From: Pseudomonadota bacterium
GTDB lineage: Bacteria; Verrucomicrobiota; Verrucomicrobiia; Limisphaerales; SXTU01
Assembly (NCBI GenBank): GCA_009924135.1
Contig: RFSE01000024.1
Location: 1-47,284, forward strand
Reading direction: 5' to 3'
DNA: 47,284 nucleotides
Shown here: one piece after another, positions 8,232 to 15,670 of the stretch
Layout of the letters: every line of letters begins with the position of its first letter
Numbering within the stretch: the stretch's first letter is position 1
The notes under the pieces: generated by a model
Database searches by the model: none
Told to the model about the DNA's origin: nothing
The model's input: only the letters and a program-made list of their open reading frames with translations
Made by a program: the position numbers and the translations under genes

Positions 8232-9296
8232 TTAAGCGGACTGGGCTTCCCGGCGTTCGATGAGGCGGCGCATCTTGCGCAGGGCCAGCATCTGAATCTG
8301 ACGGACGCGCTCGCGGGTGACGCCGAATTTCTGACCGACCTCTTCGAGCGTACGCTCGGTGCCTTCGTCGAGGCCGAAACGGTAGGTCAGGATGGACGCC
8401 TCGCGCGGGGGCAGCGTCTTGATCATGTCCCGCAGCATCGTGGTGACGGTCTTCTCTTCGAGCTGCTCGTATGGCGTCTCGGCGTGCTCGTCCTCGATGA
8501 TGTCGCCAAACAAATGGGAATCACCTTCTTCGCCAACCGGGGCATCCAGCGACGCGGGCCGGATGGCAGCGGTGCGGAGCTGCCCCACGCGGCTGGCGGT
8601 CATGCCTAACTCTTCGGCCAACTCCTCGTCCGTCGGCTCCCGGCCAAATTCCTCCTGCAACTTCATCGCCACCCGGCGCATCCGCGAAATCTTGTCCACC
8701 AGGTGCACGGGCAGGCGGATGGTCTTGCTCTGGTTGGCCAGGGCGCGCTTGATGGATTGCTTGATCCACCACGCGCCGTACGTTGAAAGCTTGCCACCCT
8801 TGGCGGGATCGAAGCGCTCAACCGCCTTCATCAGGCCGATGTTACCCTCGTTGATGAGGTCCAGCAGCGGCAAGCCGAGCCAGTCGTAATCGCGGGCGAT
8901 TTTGACGACGAGCCGGAGGTTGGCCTTGATCATCAACTCGCGAGCGGCCTTGTCGCCCTGCTGAATGCGGGCGGCGAGTTCGACCTCCTGCTCGGGAGTC
9001 AGCAACGGCACCTGCCCGATTTCGCGAAGGTACAGCTTGATGGCACTGTCCCCGTCGTACGGCAACCGGGCCTGCGCAGCCGTCTCGGCGGGCGTGGGGA
9101 CATGGGGCACCGGCGCATCCTTGCCCACAGCGGGCGAGGCGGCGGTCTCGCCGGCCTCAGATGCGGCCGCTTGGGGGCGAGGCCGGTAAGGGTTAAAGGA
9201 ATTCTGGCGTTTCTCCTCCACCGGCTGGGGAGCCGCCTCGGGGGTAACAGCCGCGCGCTTCTTCACCGATTTCGTTTTTGATTTACGCTCGGCCAT
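8232..9296 (-). CDS. RNA polymerase sigma factor, sigma-70 (RpoD/SigA) family
   Basis: 354 residues. After an N-terminal stretch of about 90 residues rich in Lys, Ala and Pro comes region 1.2 (AIKLYLREIGQVPLLTPEQE), then region 2 with LPLLDLINEGNIGLMKAVERFD and YGAWWIKQSIKRAL (2.3/2.4), region 3 (LPVHLVDKISRM) and region 4 with the helix-turn-helix TLEEVGQKFGVTRERVRQI. The acidic region 1.1 and the non-conserved insert of large primary sigma factors are missing, so it is either a short primary factor or a group 2 (RpoS/SigB-like) factor. It is followed closely by apt. Confidence 0.93.
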   Translation of the reverse strand: MAERKSKTKSVKKRAAVTPEAAPQPVEEKRQNSFNPYRPRPQAAASEAGETAASPAVGKDAPVPHVPTPAETAAQARLPYDGDSAIKLYLREIGQVPLLTPEQEVELAARIQQGDKAARELMIKANLRLVVKIARDYDWLGLPLLDLINEGNIGLMKAVERFDPAKGGKLSTYGAWWIKQSIKRALANQSKTIRLPVHLVDKISRMRRVAMKLQEEFGREPTDEELAEELGMTASRVGQLRTAAIRPASLDAPVGEEGDSHLFGDIIEDEHAETPYEQLEEKTVTTMLRDMIKTLPPREASILTYRFGLDEGTERTLEEVGQKFGVTRERVRQIQMLALRKMRRLIERREAQSA

Positions 9297-9365
9297 GTCG
9301 GCAGAAAGAATTCGTTAGGGGCAAGGCCTGCGGCAAGACAAATTCTAGCCGGCAATGCACGAGCA

Positions 9366-10313
9366 TTATCGGCCCAAGCTTTCCAGGCGCGCGATCCGTT
9401 CCTCCAGCGGCGGGTGGGTGGAGAAGAGTGCCATGAAGCCGCCGGAATGACCGGAAATCTTCAACGATTGGAAGCCCGACCCCGCGCCTTCGGAAGCGAG
9501 CTGTGGATCGTAAATCCGCTGCAACGCACGCAGTGCACCGATCATCTGGGGCTTGCCCGCCAACAGCATGCCGCCCGCGTCCGCGCGAAACTCACGGGTC
9601 CGCGAAAACCAGGCGACCACGATGGAACCCAGGAGGGTGAAGAGGATTTCGAAAAGGATCACAAAAACCATCTGCAACAAGGACTGGCCGAAACTCGGAC
9701 GGTCGTCGTCACTGCGATTACCGCTGAGCGCCTGGGCCGCGAGGAATCCGAGCACGCGCGACAGGAAGATGACGAAGGCGTTGATGACGCCCTGCACAAG
9801 GGTCATCGTGACCATGTCGCCGTTCGCGATGTGCGCGACTTCATGCGCCACCACGCCTTCGGCTTCGGCCCGGTTCATTTGATGGAGCAGGCCACTGGAC
9901 ACGGCCACGAGTGAACGGGACTTGCTCGGTCCGGTGGCAAAAGCGTTCACCTCCGGAGAGTCGTAGATGCCAACCTCCGGCATCGCCGGCAGTCCGGCAC
10001 GCTGGGCAAAGCCATGCACCATGCGGACGAGTTCACGGGCATCCGGGTCGCTGGTGTTGGGATCGATCACCTCCACCCCCATCATCCACTTGGCCATGAA
10101 CCGCGACATTGCCAGCGAAATAAACGCGCCGCCCATGCCGAAAACCAGGCTGACGACCGCCAGATACCCAAACCAGTTACCACCCGCGCGCCGGCCGAGT
10201 TGCGGGAAGTAATGGAGCACCACGCTGACGACGATCGATAGGGTGATCATCACCAGCAGGTTGACCGCGATAAAAAGGAAGAAACGCTTGCCGAGTTGGA
10301 AGAAGTTTTTCAT
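9366..10313 (-). CDS. htpX: Membrane metalloprotease HtpX
   Basis: 315 residues. HtpX is an M48 zinc protease of the inner membrane that degrades damaged membrane proteins. The zinc motif HEVAH sits in VVAHEVAHIANGD near residue 155. Two hydrophobic segments lie at the N-terminus (FFLFIAVNLLVMITLSIVVSV and WFGYLAVVSLVFGMGGAFISL) and two follow the HEVAH motif, giving the usual four-helix topology; the third zinc ligand is expected in the REFRADAGGM segment. The ATG at 10313 lacks a Shine-Dalgarno sequence. It appears to be a single-gene unit. Confidence 0.94.
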   Translation of the reverse strand: MKNFFQLGKRFFLFIAVNLLVMITLSIVVSVVLHYFPQLGRRAGGNWFGYLAVVSLVFGMGGAFISLAMSRFMAKWMMGVEVIDPNTSDPDARELVRMVHGFAQRAGLPAMPEVGIYDSPEVNAFATGPSKSRSLVAVSSGLLHQMNRAEAEGVVAHEVAHIANGDMVTMTLVQGVINAFVIFLSRVLGFLAAQALSGNRSDDDRPSFGQSLLQMVFVILFEILFTLLGSIVVAWFSRTREFRADAGGMLLAGKPQMIGALRALQRIYDPQLASEGAGSGFQSLKISGHSGGFMALFSTHPPLEERIARLESLGR

Positions 10314-10505
10314 GTCAGGTTCGTTTGTTCAGGTGCCAGCAGCCACGGGCGGTTTCAACACGCCCGCTACGCGCATTCATTTCAGCGAGAGACGTGCCAG
10401 CCGCCTAGTGGAATACCGGTGCTCGATTTATAGTCGGTTTGCCACTGAACGCAACCTGCGAACATGAAAACTCCGTCCAAAACATGACTCACTGTGACGG
10501 GGTTG

Positions 10506-11636
10506 TCACAGCTCCAACGTCTTCTCGGACTTCGTCAGGTTGCGGGCTCCGTGGCGCGTGACCACCGCCACGTCCTCCAGCCGGACGCCCCCGATGTCGG
10601 GGTAATACAGCCCCGGCTCAATCGTCAGCACCTGACCAACCCGCAGCCGGTCGCGCGACTGGCCATTCAGGCGCGGAGCCTCATGCAGGTCCAGGCCGAC
10701 TCCGTGACCAGCGGCGTGCACAAAGCCCTCCAGCCGCCCGTTCCGGCGGGCAGTCTCGAAACCTGCCTGCTTCAGCGATTCAATGATGGCACGGTGCAAC
10801 GCCCGTCCTTCAGCCCCATCCCGAACGAGACTCAAGCCAAGTTCCTGCGCGGACTCCACGGCGCGATACATTTTCCGCACTGCATCAGTGGCCCGCCCTT
10901 TCACCACGGTCCGGGTGATGTCGGCGTAAAATCCCGTCTTCCGGGAACGCGGGCAGACATCGATCAAAATCGGCTGGTTGGCCCGCAACACTCCGTGTCC
11001 CACTTGGCTGGGATCGCTGCCTTGCCGGCCCCCGGCGACAATCGTCCGGGCGGAAACCCCGCCGGCCTGGACCACCGCTGCGTCGATCACGGCGCGCAAC
11101 CGGTCCGCCGTCAGGGGTAACCCGCGCCAGACCAGTTTTCCATCCCGGGCGATCTTCGCGTTCTTCAAGGTATTCAGTCCCTCGGACAGCCCGACCTCGG
11201 CCATCACCAAGGCCGCATTGATCTTCTTCAACTCGGCAGCAGACTTGATCTCACGCTCGGGAAAAAACTCCCCCTGCACCGGCTTGACCTTGATGCCCAC
11301 GTCGCGCAACTCCCGCGCATAGCCCAGGGGAAAGTCCACCGGCACCTCCACCTTGCGCAGCCCGTTGCCCTTCAAAACTTCGGCGGCGAGATGGGCCGGG
11401 GTCACCTTCTTGTGCCCCGCCTTGCGCAACCGTTCCATCAAGGAAGCCGCCGGCAGGATGCGGCAATGGGCCGCTTCCTTGCGCGCCCGGCCCAGCCCGG
11501 CATCACTCACGATGAGATGGGAACGTCCATTCAGCCGCAGGTAGATGAGCGCGTCGTCTGCGAACATGCCCGCCGCATAGAGCATGTTGGCGTCACGCTC
11601 GCTGGCCGCTATCATCAGCCGGGATTCGGAGGGCAT
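10506..11636 (-). CDS. M24-family aminopeptidase (Xaa-Pro peptidase type)
   Basis: About 376 residues from ATG 11636; a TTG at 11675 would add 13 residues with no evident role. The N-terminal half is a creatinase-like domain and the C-terminal half a pita-bread metallopeptidase fold. The five metal ligands can be placed: Asp in ILIDVCPRS, Asp in GFYADITRT, His in AAGHGVGLDLHE, Glu in TIEPGLYYP and Glu in GGVRLEDVAVV. Such enzymes cleave N-terminal residues, often before proline. No signal peptide is present. Specificity between Xaa-Pro aminopeptidase and dipeptidase is undecided. Confidence 0.9.
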   Translation of the reverse strand: MPSESRLMIAASERDANMLYAAGMFADDALIYLRLNGRSHLIVSDAGLGRARKEAAHCRILPAASLMERLRKAGHKKVTPAHLAAEVLKGNGLRKVEVPVDFPLGYARELRDVGIKVKPVQGEFFPEREIKSAAELKKINAALVMAEVGLSEGLNTLKNAKIARDGKLVWRGLPLTADRLRAVIDAAVVQAGGVSARTIVAGGRQGSDPSQVGHGVLRANQPILIDVCPRSRKTGFYADITRTVVKGRATDAVRKMYRAVESAQELGLSLVRDGAEGRALHRAIIESLKQAGFETARRNGRLEGFVHAAGHGVGLDLHEAPRLNGQSRDRLRVGQVLTIEPGLYYPDIGGVRLEDVAVVTRHGARNLTKSEKTLEL

Positions 11637-11802
11637 TGAGGTTCGCACGCTAGGCAGCGCACGGAAAGTTGGCAAGTAGAAGAATGGTGAACTAATCCAA
11701 CCCAGTTATGACGCCAAAGTCGTTCAGCCAGGTCGGCTGGTCAAGCGGCCTTATGAGGTTTTGCTGGATGAGGGAAGTCGTGCTGATGCGGGCTGGTTTT
11801 AA

Positions 11803-11832
11803 GTAGGAGTAGGAGTATGAGGAGGAGAGTTA
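11803..11832. repeat. Hexamer-phased degenerate repeat (GTAGGA type)
   Basis: Five six-base units run in register: GTAGGA, GTAGGA, GTATGA, GGAGGA, GAGTTA. It lies in the 263-base gap between the two peptidase genes. No inverted partner was found nearby. Confidence 0.5.
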
Positions 11833-11899
11833 CAATGATCGACGTCGGCGCGAAACAGTCGCCCCGCGTTCAACCCTCGTACCCCTGCTTATCCACGCC

Positions 11900-13081
11900 T
11901 CACGGCACGACGTTGAACGAAAGGAAATACATCCGGCCCGCCTGCAAACGCGGGAAGTCGAAGCCCAGGTCCACCTTCACCGCATGCGCGTCGGACTTGC
12001 CGAGGAAGCGCAGGAAATTGCCGAATGCAAACGGTGGCTGATACTTCACGATGTTGGCCTCGGAGATGCCGACGAGTTTCTTGGCCCGCTTCACCGCCAC
12101 GTCGAAATTGCCCAGTTCATCCACGAAGCCCAGGCGCTTGGCCTCGGTGCCGGAGAAGATCCGGCCGTCGGCATAGGATTCCCAGTCGCTGGCCAGTTCC
12201 GCACTTTCCTTGTCCAGACCGGCTTTCTTGTTCGCCGTCCACGCCGCCGCGCGGCCCTTGCGCACGACGCCCTTGAACGTCCCGTAGGTCTCGTCGATCA
12301 AGGCCTGCACCATCTCGCGTTCGCCAGCGGGCACATCCTCGGGCCGGCGCGTGCTGCTCATCATGTCCTTGAACTTGCCGCTCTTATAGACCTGCGGCTG
12401 GATGCCCACCTTGTCCATCAAGCCGCGGACGTTCAGGCCGGACATGATGACGCCGATGCTGCCCGTCAACGTGAGTTCATTCGCCACGATCCACCGGCAC
12501 GGCGCGCTGACATAGTAACCGCCGGAAGCCGCGAGGCTGCCCATCTGCGCGATCACCGGTTTATTGGACTTGTCCTGAAACTCATGGATGGCCCGGTAGA
12601 TTTCATCCGAGGCGAGCACTTCGCCACCGGGAGAATCAACGCGCAGGATTACCGCCTTGACGTTTTCATCTTTCTCGGCCAGTTCGAGTTCCTCCTTCAC
12701 CCGCACCACCATGTCGCCCGAGCCTTCGGGATCGTGGCTGGAAATGACGCCGCCGATGTCGATGGCCACGATCTTGTTGTCCGTGTCCTTGTCCGTGAGC
12801 ACGATCTCCTCGTAGGCCTTGCCATCAAGCCGGGCTGACTTCGAAGCGAAAGAGGAAACGAAGAAATGCACTTTCCCGACGGCCCAAAACGCCATGCCAC
12901 CGAGCACGACCAGCGCCACAAGCCAGATCCAAGCGCGGCTCCGGCGCGGCGGCTTGGCGGACGGGGGCTGCACGGGCGGCAGGGCCGAACCCATGGGTGG
13001 CAACGCGGGCGGTACCAACGGCGGGGGCGCGGTCGGACCGGGCGTCGGCGTAGGCGGCAACGAATGATCGCTCGATTCCAT
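11900..13081 (-). CDS. sppA: Signal peptide peptidase SppA-type serine protease (S49)
   Basis: 393 residues from ATG 13081; a longer ORF to 13129 adds 16 residues of low credibility. A proline-rich cytoplasmic segment of about 50 residues precedes one membrane helix (WIWLVALVVLGGMAFWAVG). The S49 domain follows: VKAVILRVDSPGGEVLASDEI, the nucleophile serine in SLAASGGYYVSA, and the catalytic lysine in the VYKSGKFKDM region, as expected for the Ser-Lys dyad of short-form SppA. It probably clears cleaved signal peptides from the inner membrane. A repeat-rich gap of 0.8 kb lies upstream. Confidence 0.92.
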   Translation of the reverse strand: MESSDHSLPPTPTPGPTAPPPLVPPALPPMGSALPPVQPPSAKPPRRSRAWIWLVALVVLGGMAFWAVGKVHFFVSSFASKSARLDGKAYEEIVLTDKDTDNKIVAIDIGGVISSHDPEGSGDMVVRVKEELELAEKDENVKAVILRVDSPGGEVLASDEIYRAIHEFQDKSNKPVIAQMGSLAASGGYYVSAPCRWIVANELTLTGSIGVIMSGLNVRGLMDKVGIQPQVYKSGKFKDMMSSTRRPEDVPAGEREMVQALIDETYGTFKGVVRKGRAAAWTANKKAGLDKESAELASDWESYADGRIFSGTEAKRLGFVDELGNFDVAVKRAKKLVGISEANIVKYQPPFAFGNFLRFLGKSDAHAVKVDLGFDFPRLQAGRMYFLSFNVVP

Positions 13082-13193
13082 ACCGCGCACGCTACTCAGC
13101 GCTGCGGGACCGGGCAAGTGTGTTCGCAAGTGGCGTTAGCTGTTGGGCTTCCTGAAGCTTCCCAATAGCCGAAGACTACCGGCGATCATTCGG

Positions 13194-13336
13194 TTGGCAG
13201 GGTAAGACTCCGTCGAACCCCATTTCGAGCGGAGCGAGGCGAGCTTCTTTGGGGACCGAGCGACGTCCCAAGATGCTCGCTTCGCTCGCGCCGGCTCTGC
13301 CGGCAAATGGAGTTCGACGGCGTCTCACCCTACCAG
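13194..13336. repeat. 143-base hairpin element
   Basis: Outer arms (13194-13225 and 13305-13336) agree at 27 of 32 positions as inverted copies, containing AGGGT.AGAC.CCGTCGAAC. Inside them a second stem pairs GAGCGAGGCGAGC...TTGGGGAC with GTCCCAAGA..GCTCGC...GCTC. The tip is about eight bases. The whole stretch can fold as one long hairpin. It has no coding gene and looks like a non-autonomous MITE-like or REP-like element. Confidence 0.7.
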
Positions 13337-13379
13337 TTTACCCGCGCCTCGCCCTTCCTTGCCGCTGGCGCACGGTGTG

Positions 13380-13402
13380 GCGGCAGGCATCTTGCCTGCC
13401 GC
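13380..13402. repeat. Short perfect dyad, 10-base stem
   Basis: GCGGCAGGCA and TGCCTGCCGC form a perfect 10-base stem around a three-base loop. It has the same style as the GCAGGCTTCAGCCTGC dyad inside 4540-4610. Confidence 0.6.
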
Positions 13403-13488
13403 AGAGCCGTGGCTTCCAGCCCGGCGGAACGAGACGTGCGATCACCCGAGCACTCATGGATAACCCAAACCGTGAAACTTCTCTCCAT

Positions 13489-13556
13489 AACCGAAGAGGG
13501 TCAGAAAGATGGAGAAGGACCTGAGTTGAAATTTTTCTGATCCAATTTTTCTGACC
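13489..13556. repeat. Dispersed repeat, copy 2
   Basis: 68 bases matching 7028-7094 from AACCGAAGA to TTTTTCTGACC. This copy is better preserved: its right half is a 14-base tandem (AATTTTTCTGATCC then AATTTTTCTGACC), twice seven bases, and its left end GGTCAGAAAGATGG is the approximate reverse complement of that right half. Confidence 0.7.
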
Positions 13557-13672
13557 AATGCAGCTGTTAAACAGCCTGAAATTGAGCGGCGGCGAAGGCC
13601 CCTAAATCATCATGGTCAGGGGTTCAAAGCGCGAACTGCTCGGTGGAAGAATTCTCACCCTGAACCGGGATT

Positions 13673-13758
13673 GGTAAGGCGCGTCTGTCCTCAGCGCGCC
13701 GCCGGCCACCCGGACGCCACCAGACCTCGGCGGCGCCGTGAGGACACCGCGCCCTACC
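13673..13758. repeat. Palindromic element family, copy A (86 bp)
   Basis: The left arm reads GGTAAGGCGCGTCTGTCCTC then AGCGCGCCG; the right arm reads CGGCGCCGTGAGGACACCGC then GCCCTACC. The arms are inverted copies of each other but differ at fixed places (TCTGTCCTCAG versus GGTGTCCTCAC). The same two arms, in inverted order, bound the element at 45766-45862. Confidence 0.75.
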
Positions 13759-13897
13759 CACCGCAGGTTCAGATGCCCAAGGAGCGAAAGGTCCGTTCCG
13801 TTACTTCTCCCCCCCGGTCCGGGCAGCAAGATGCCGGCCCTCTACGGCAGGCCGGATGCCTGCCGCGACGGGCTTGTGGCCACTCCAACCCTTAATC

Positions 13898-14533
13898 TCA
13901 TCGCCGCTTCAGAGGTCGGGTTGACGGCGGCCAGGGTGCGCCCGCGCCTGTCTGTGGCGGAAAGTCTTCCGGGGTGTTCAAGTTCAGCAGTTCCGGCAGG
14001 CGGTTTTTGGGCAGGTGGAGTTGGGCTGCCCGCAGGCGCTGTGACAGTCCTTGCAGGGAGAAGCGCTTTTCTGTCAACGCTTGCTCGATCTCCGGCAGCA
14101 CTGCCCGATCCAGCGCAAAGGGAAAGCCCGCGCCTTCCTCGGTGCGCACGAACACTCCCCTGCCCTTGCGCGCAGCCACCGCGCGGATCAGCTCCGGGGT
14201 GACGAACGGCATGTCGCACGAGAGAAACACCAGCCGCTCCGCCCGACTGCGTTGAAAGGCCGTCCAAACGCCGCCGAGCGGTCCGCAGCGTGGCACGAGG
14301 TCGCGCCGGATCACCCGCACCGGCCAGCCGGTCGCCCGGGCCGCCGCGCGGACCCACGCGAGCAGCGAGCGCCCACGCCAGCGCAGCCGTGCCTTGTCCC
14401 GGCCCATACGCGTACTCAAACCGCCGGCGAGGATGATGACTTCCACGCCGGGCGGGTTTGGGGTTCCGAGTTGGGAGTTTCGGGTTTGGGGTTTCGGGTT
14501 TGGGGTTTGGCGTTGGGCGGGTTTGCTTGCCAT
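13898..14533 (-). CDS. mobA: Molybdenum cofactor guanylyltransferase
   Basis: MobA joins GMP to molybdopterin to give the guanine dinucleotide cofactor. The GTP-binding signature LAGGLSTRMGRDKARL is intact, followed by GPLGGVWTAF and the metal-binding LSCDMPFVTPELI. From ATG 14533 there are 211 residues, but the first 30 (NPKPQTRNSQLG and so on) are the translation of a heptamer repeat at 14454-14523. A GTG at 14446, directly before EVIILAGG, would give about 182 residues and start where the family normally starts; I consider that start at least as likely. No molybdoenzyme gene is in the window. Confidence 0.85.
   Translation of the reverse strand: MASKPAQRQTPNPKPQTRNSQLGTPNPPGVEVIILAGGLSTRMGRDKARLRWRGRSLLAWVRAAARATGWPVRVIRRDLVPRCGPLGGVWTAFQRSRAERLVFLSCDMPFVTPELIRAVAARKGRGVFVRTEEGAGFPFALDRAVLPEIEQALTEKRFSLQGLSQRLRAAQLHLPKNRLPELLNLNTPEDFPPQTGAGAPWPPSTRPLKRR
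14454..14523. repeat. Heptamer array (GGGTTTG), ten units
   Basis: Ten adjacent 7-base units in unbroken register: GGGTTTG, GGGTTCC, GAGTTGG, GAGTTTC, GGGTTTG, GGGTTTC, GGGTTTG, GGGTTTG, GCGTTGG, GCGGGTT. It covers the 5' end or leader of mobA on the minus strand. No inverted partner arm was found, unlike the arrays at 281, 34373 and 42864. Confidence 0.8.
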
Positions 14534-14720
14534 GGTTGCGTGGTCATTTGCCTGCGGAAGGCGGGCGGGTGCAACACTTTTGCGCGAAAATTGCATTGCC
14601 ACGGGGCTGTCCACTGGTACTGTGCGCCCTCTTTTCGCCGGGAACGGCGGGAAGGAACGGCCTTAAACCAAACAGCCTCGGCCCGTGTGGGCGGGGGCGG
14701 CCATCGTAACATCAAATGAA

Positions 14721-14766
14721 ATCCCGAGTTCTGCGGGATGGCCGGCGCGCACCACGCGACGCCGGC
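14721..14766 (+). promoter_or_regulatory. Two stacked hairpins in the rpsB leader
   Basis: ATCCCG-7 nt-CGGGAT (14721-14739) is followed one base later by GCCGGCG-12 nt-CGCCGGC (14741-14766), ending 28 bases before the rpsB start. S2 genes in several bacteria carry structured leaders that bind S2 to repress rpsB-tsf. That role is only inferred here. Confidence 0.4.
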
Positions 14767-14794
14767 TGTTAACCAACCGGAACAAGTTAGACCC

Positions 14795-15589
14795 ATGATG
14801 ACCATCGGTATCAAAGAGTTGTTGGAAGCTGGCGTCCATTTCGGCCACCAGACCAAGCGTTGGAACCCGAAGATGAAGCCCTTCATCTTCGAAGCCCGCA
14901 ACGGCATTCACATCATCGACCTGAGCCAGACGGCCCAGCAGTTGCAGAGTGCCTGCGAATTCCTCGGCAACCTCGTGCGCGGCGGCGGCAACGTCCTCTT
15001 CGTCGGCACCAAGAAGCAGGCCCAGGAAGCGATCAAGGAATCCGCCAAGTCCTGCGGCCAGATGTATGTCACCGAGCGCTGGCTCGGCGGCACGCTCACC
15101 AATTTCAAGACGCTCCGCCGCTCGCTGGCGCGGATGAAGAAGCTCGAGACCATGTTCGCCGACGGCTCCGCCGGCAAGTACGGCAAGAAGGAACAGTCCG
15201 CCCTCGGCCGCGAGCTGGAACGCCTCGTGAAGAACCTCGACGGCATCCGCACGCTGGACAAGCAGCCCGACGCCATGTTCGTCGTGGACATCAAGCGCGA
15301 GCACAACGCCATTGCCGAGGCCCGCAAGCTCAAGATCCCCATCGTGGCCATCGTGGACACCAACGCGGACCCCACCTACGTGGACTACCCCATCGCGGGC
15401 AACGACGACGCCCTGCGCTCCGTCCGGCTCATCCTCGCCGGCGTCACCGAGGCGTGCGGCAAGGCTCGCGCTGAGTACGAGGCCAAGTACGGCCGCAACC
15501 AGCAGGCTGCTCCTGAGCCCGCTCCGGCCCCGGCTCCGGCCATTGCTCCCGAAGCGCTCGCCGCCCTCGCCACCCCGGCCCAGGCCTGA
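14795..15589 (+). CDS. rpsB: 30S ribosomal protein S2
   Basis: 264 residues. S2 sits on the body-head junction of the small subunit. The start MMTIGIKELLEAGVHFGHQ is the classic S2 N-terminus, so ATG 14795 (or the next codon, 14798) is chosen over the ORF start at 14738. Other signatures are RWNPKMKPFIF, FVGTKKQAQEAI, ERWLGGTLTNF and PDAMFVVD...EHNAIAEARKLKIPIVAIVDTN. After about residue 235 there is an Ala/Pro-rich tail typical of long-form S2. It is the first gene of the rpsB-tsf operon and has a leader with two hairpins but no Shine-Dalgarno sequence. Confidence 0.98.
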   Translation: MMTIGIKELLEAGVHFGHQTKRWNPKMKPFIFEARNGIHIIDLSQTAQQLQSACEFLGNLVRGGGNVLFVGTKKQAQEAIKESAKSCGQMYVTERWLGGTLTNFKTLRRSLARMKKLETMFADGSAGKYGKKEQSALGRELERLVKNLDGIRTLDKQPDAMFVVDIKREHNAIAEARKLKIPIVAIVDTNADPTYVDYPIAGNDDALRSVRLILAGVTEACGKARAEYEAKYGRNQQAAPEPAPAPAPAIAPEALAALATPAQA

Positions 15590-15602
15590 ATTGATTCGAC
15601 CG

Positions 15603-15659
15603 GTTGAGTTGGCGGCGGCCAGTCCGCCGCCTCTCAACTTTCAACCAATAACTCTCAAC
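15603..15659 (+). repeat. Hairpin plus TCTCAAC heptamers in the rpsB-tsf spacer
   Basis: GGCGGCGG (15611-15618) pairs with CCGCCGCC (15624-15631), and just outside it GTTGAG (15603-15608) pairs with CTCAAC (15633-15638). The right flank continues as four 7-base units in register: TCTCAAC, TTTCAAC, CAATAAC, TCTCAAC (15632-15659). It may tune the S2 to EF-Ts ratio by processing or attenuation; this is inference. Confidence 0.6.
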
Positions 15660-15670
15660 ACGTCTCAAAC

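Larger units (their letters stand above)
13082..13897. other. Gene-free island of palindromic repeats (816 bp)
   Basis: No convincing gene is present between the S49 peptidase start and the mobA stop. Instead it holds, in order, a 143-base near-perfect hairpin element (13194-13336), a short dyad (13380-13402), copy 2 of a dispersed 68-base repeat (13489-13556), copy A of an 86-base palindromic element (13673-13758) and a further dyad around GCCGGCCC...GGCAGGCCGG near 13835. Short ORFs here are side products of the repeats. Confidence 0.7.

Noticed and set aside
13249..13895. Several short ORFs in the repeat island
   Set aside because: They read through palindromic repeats, mostly in both directions, and have no start context or motif.
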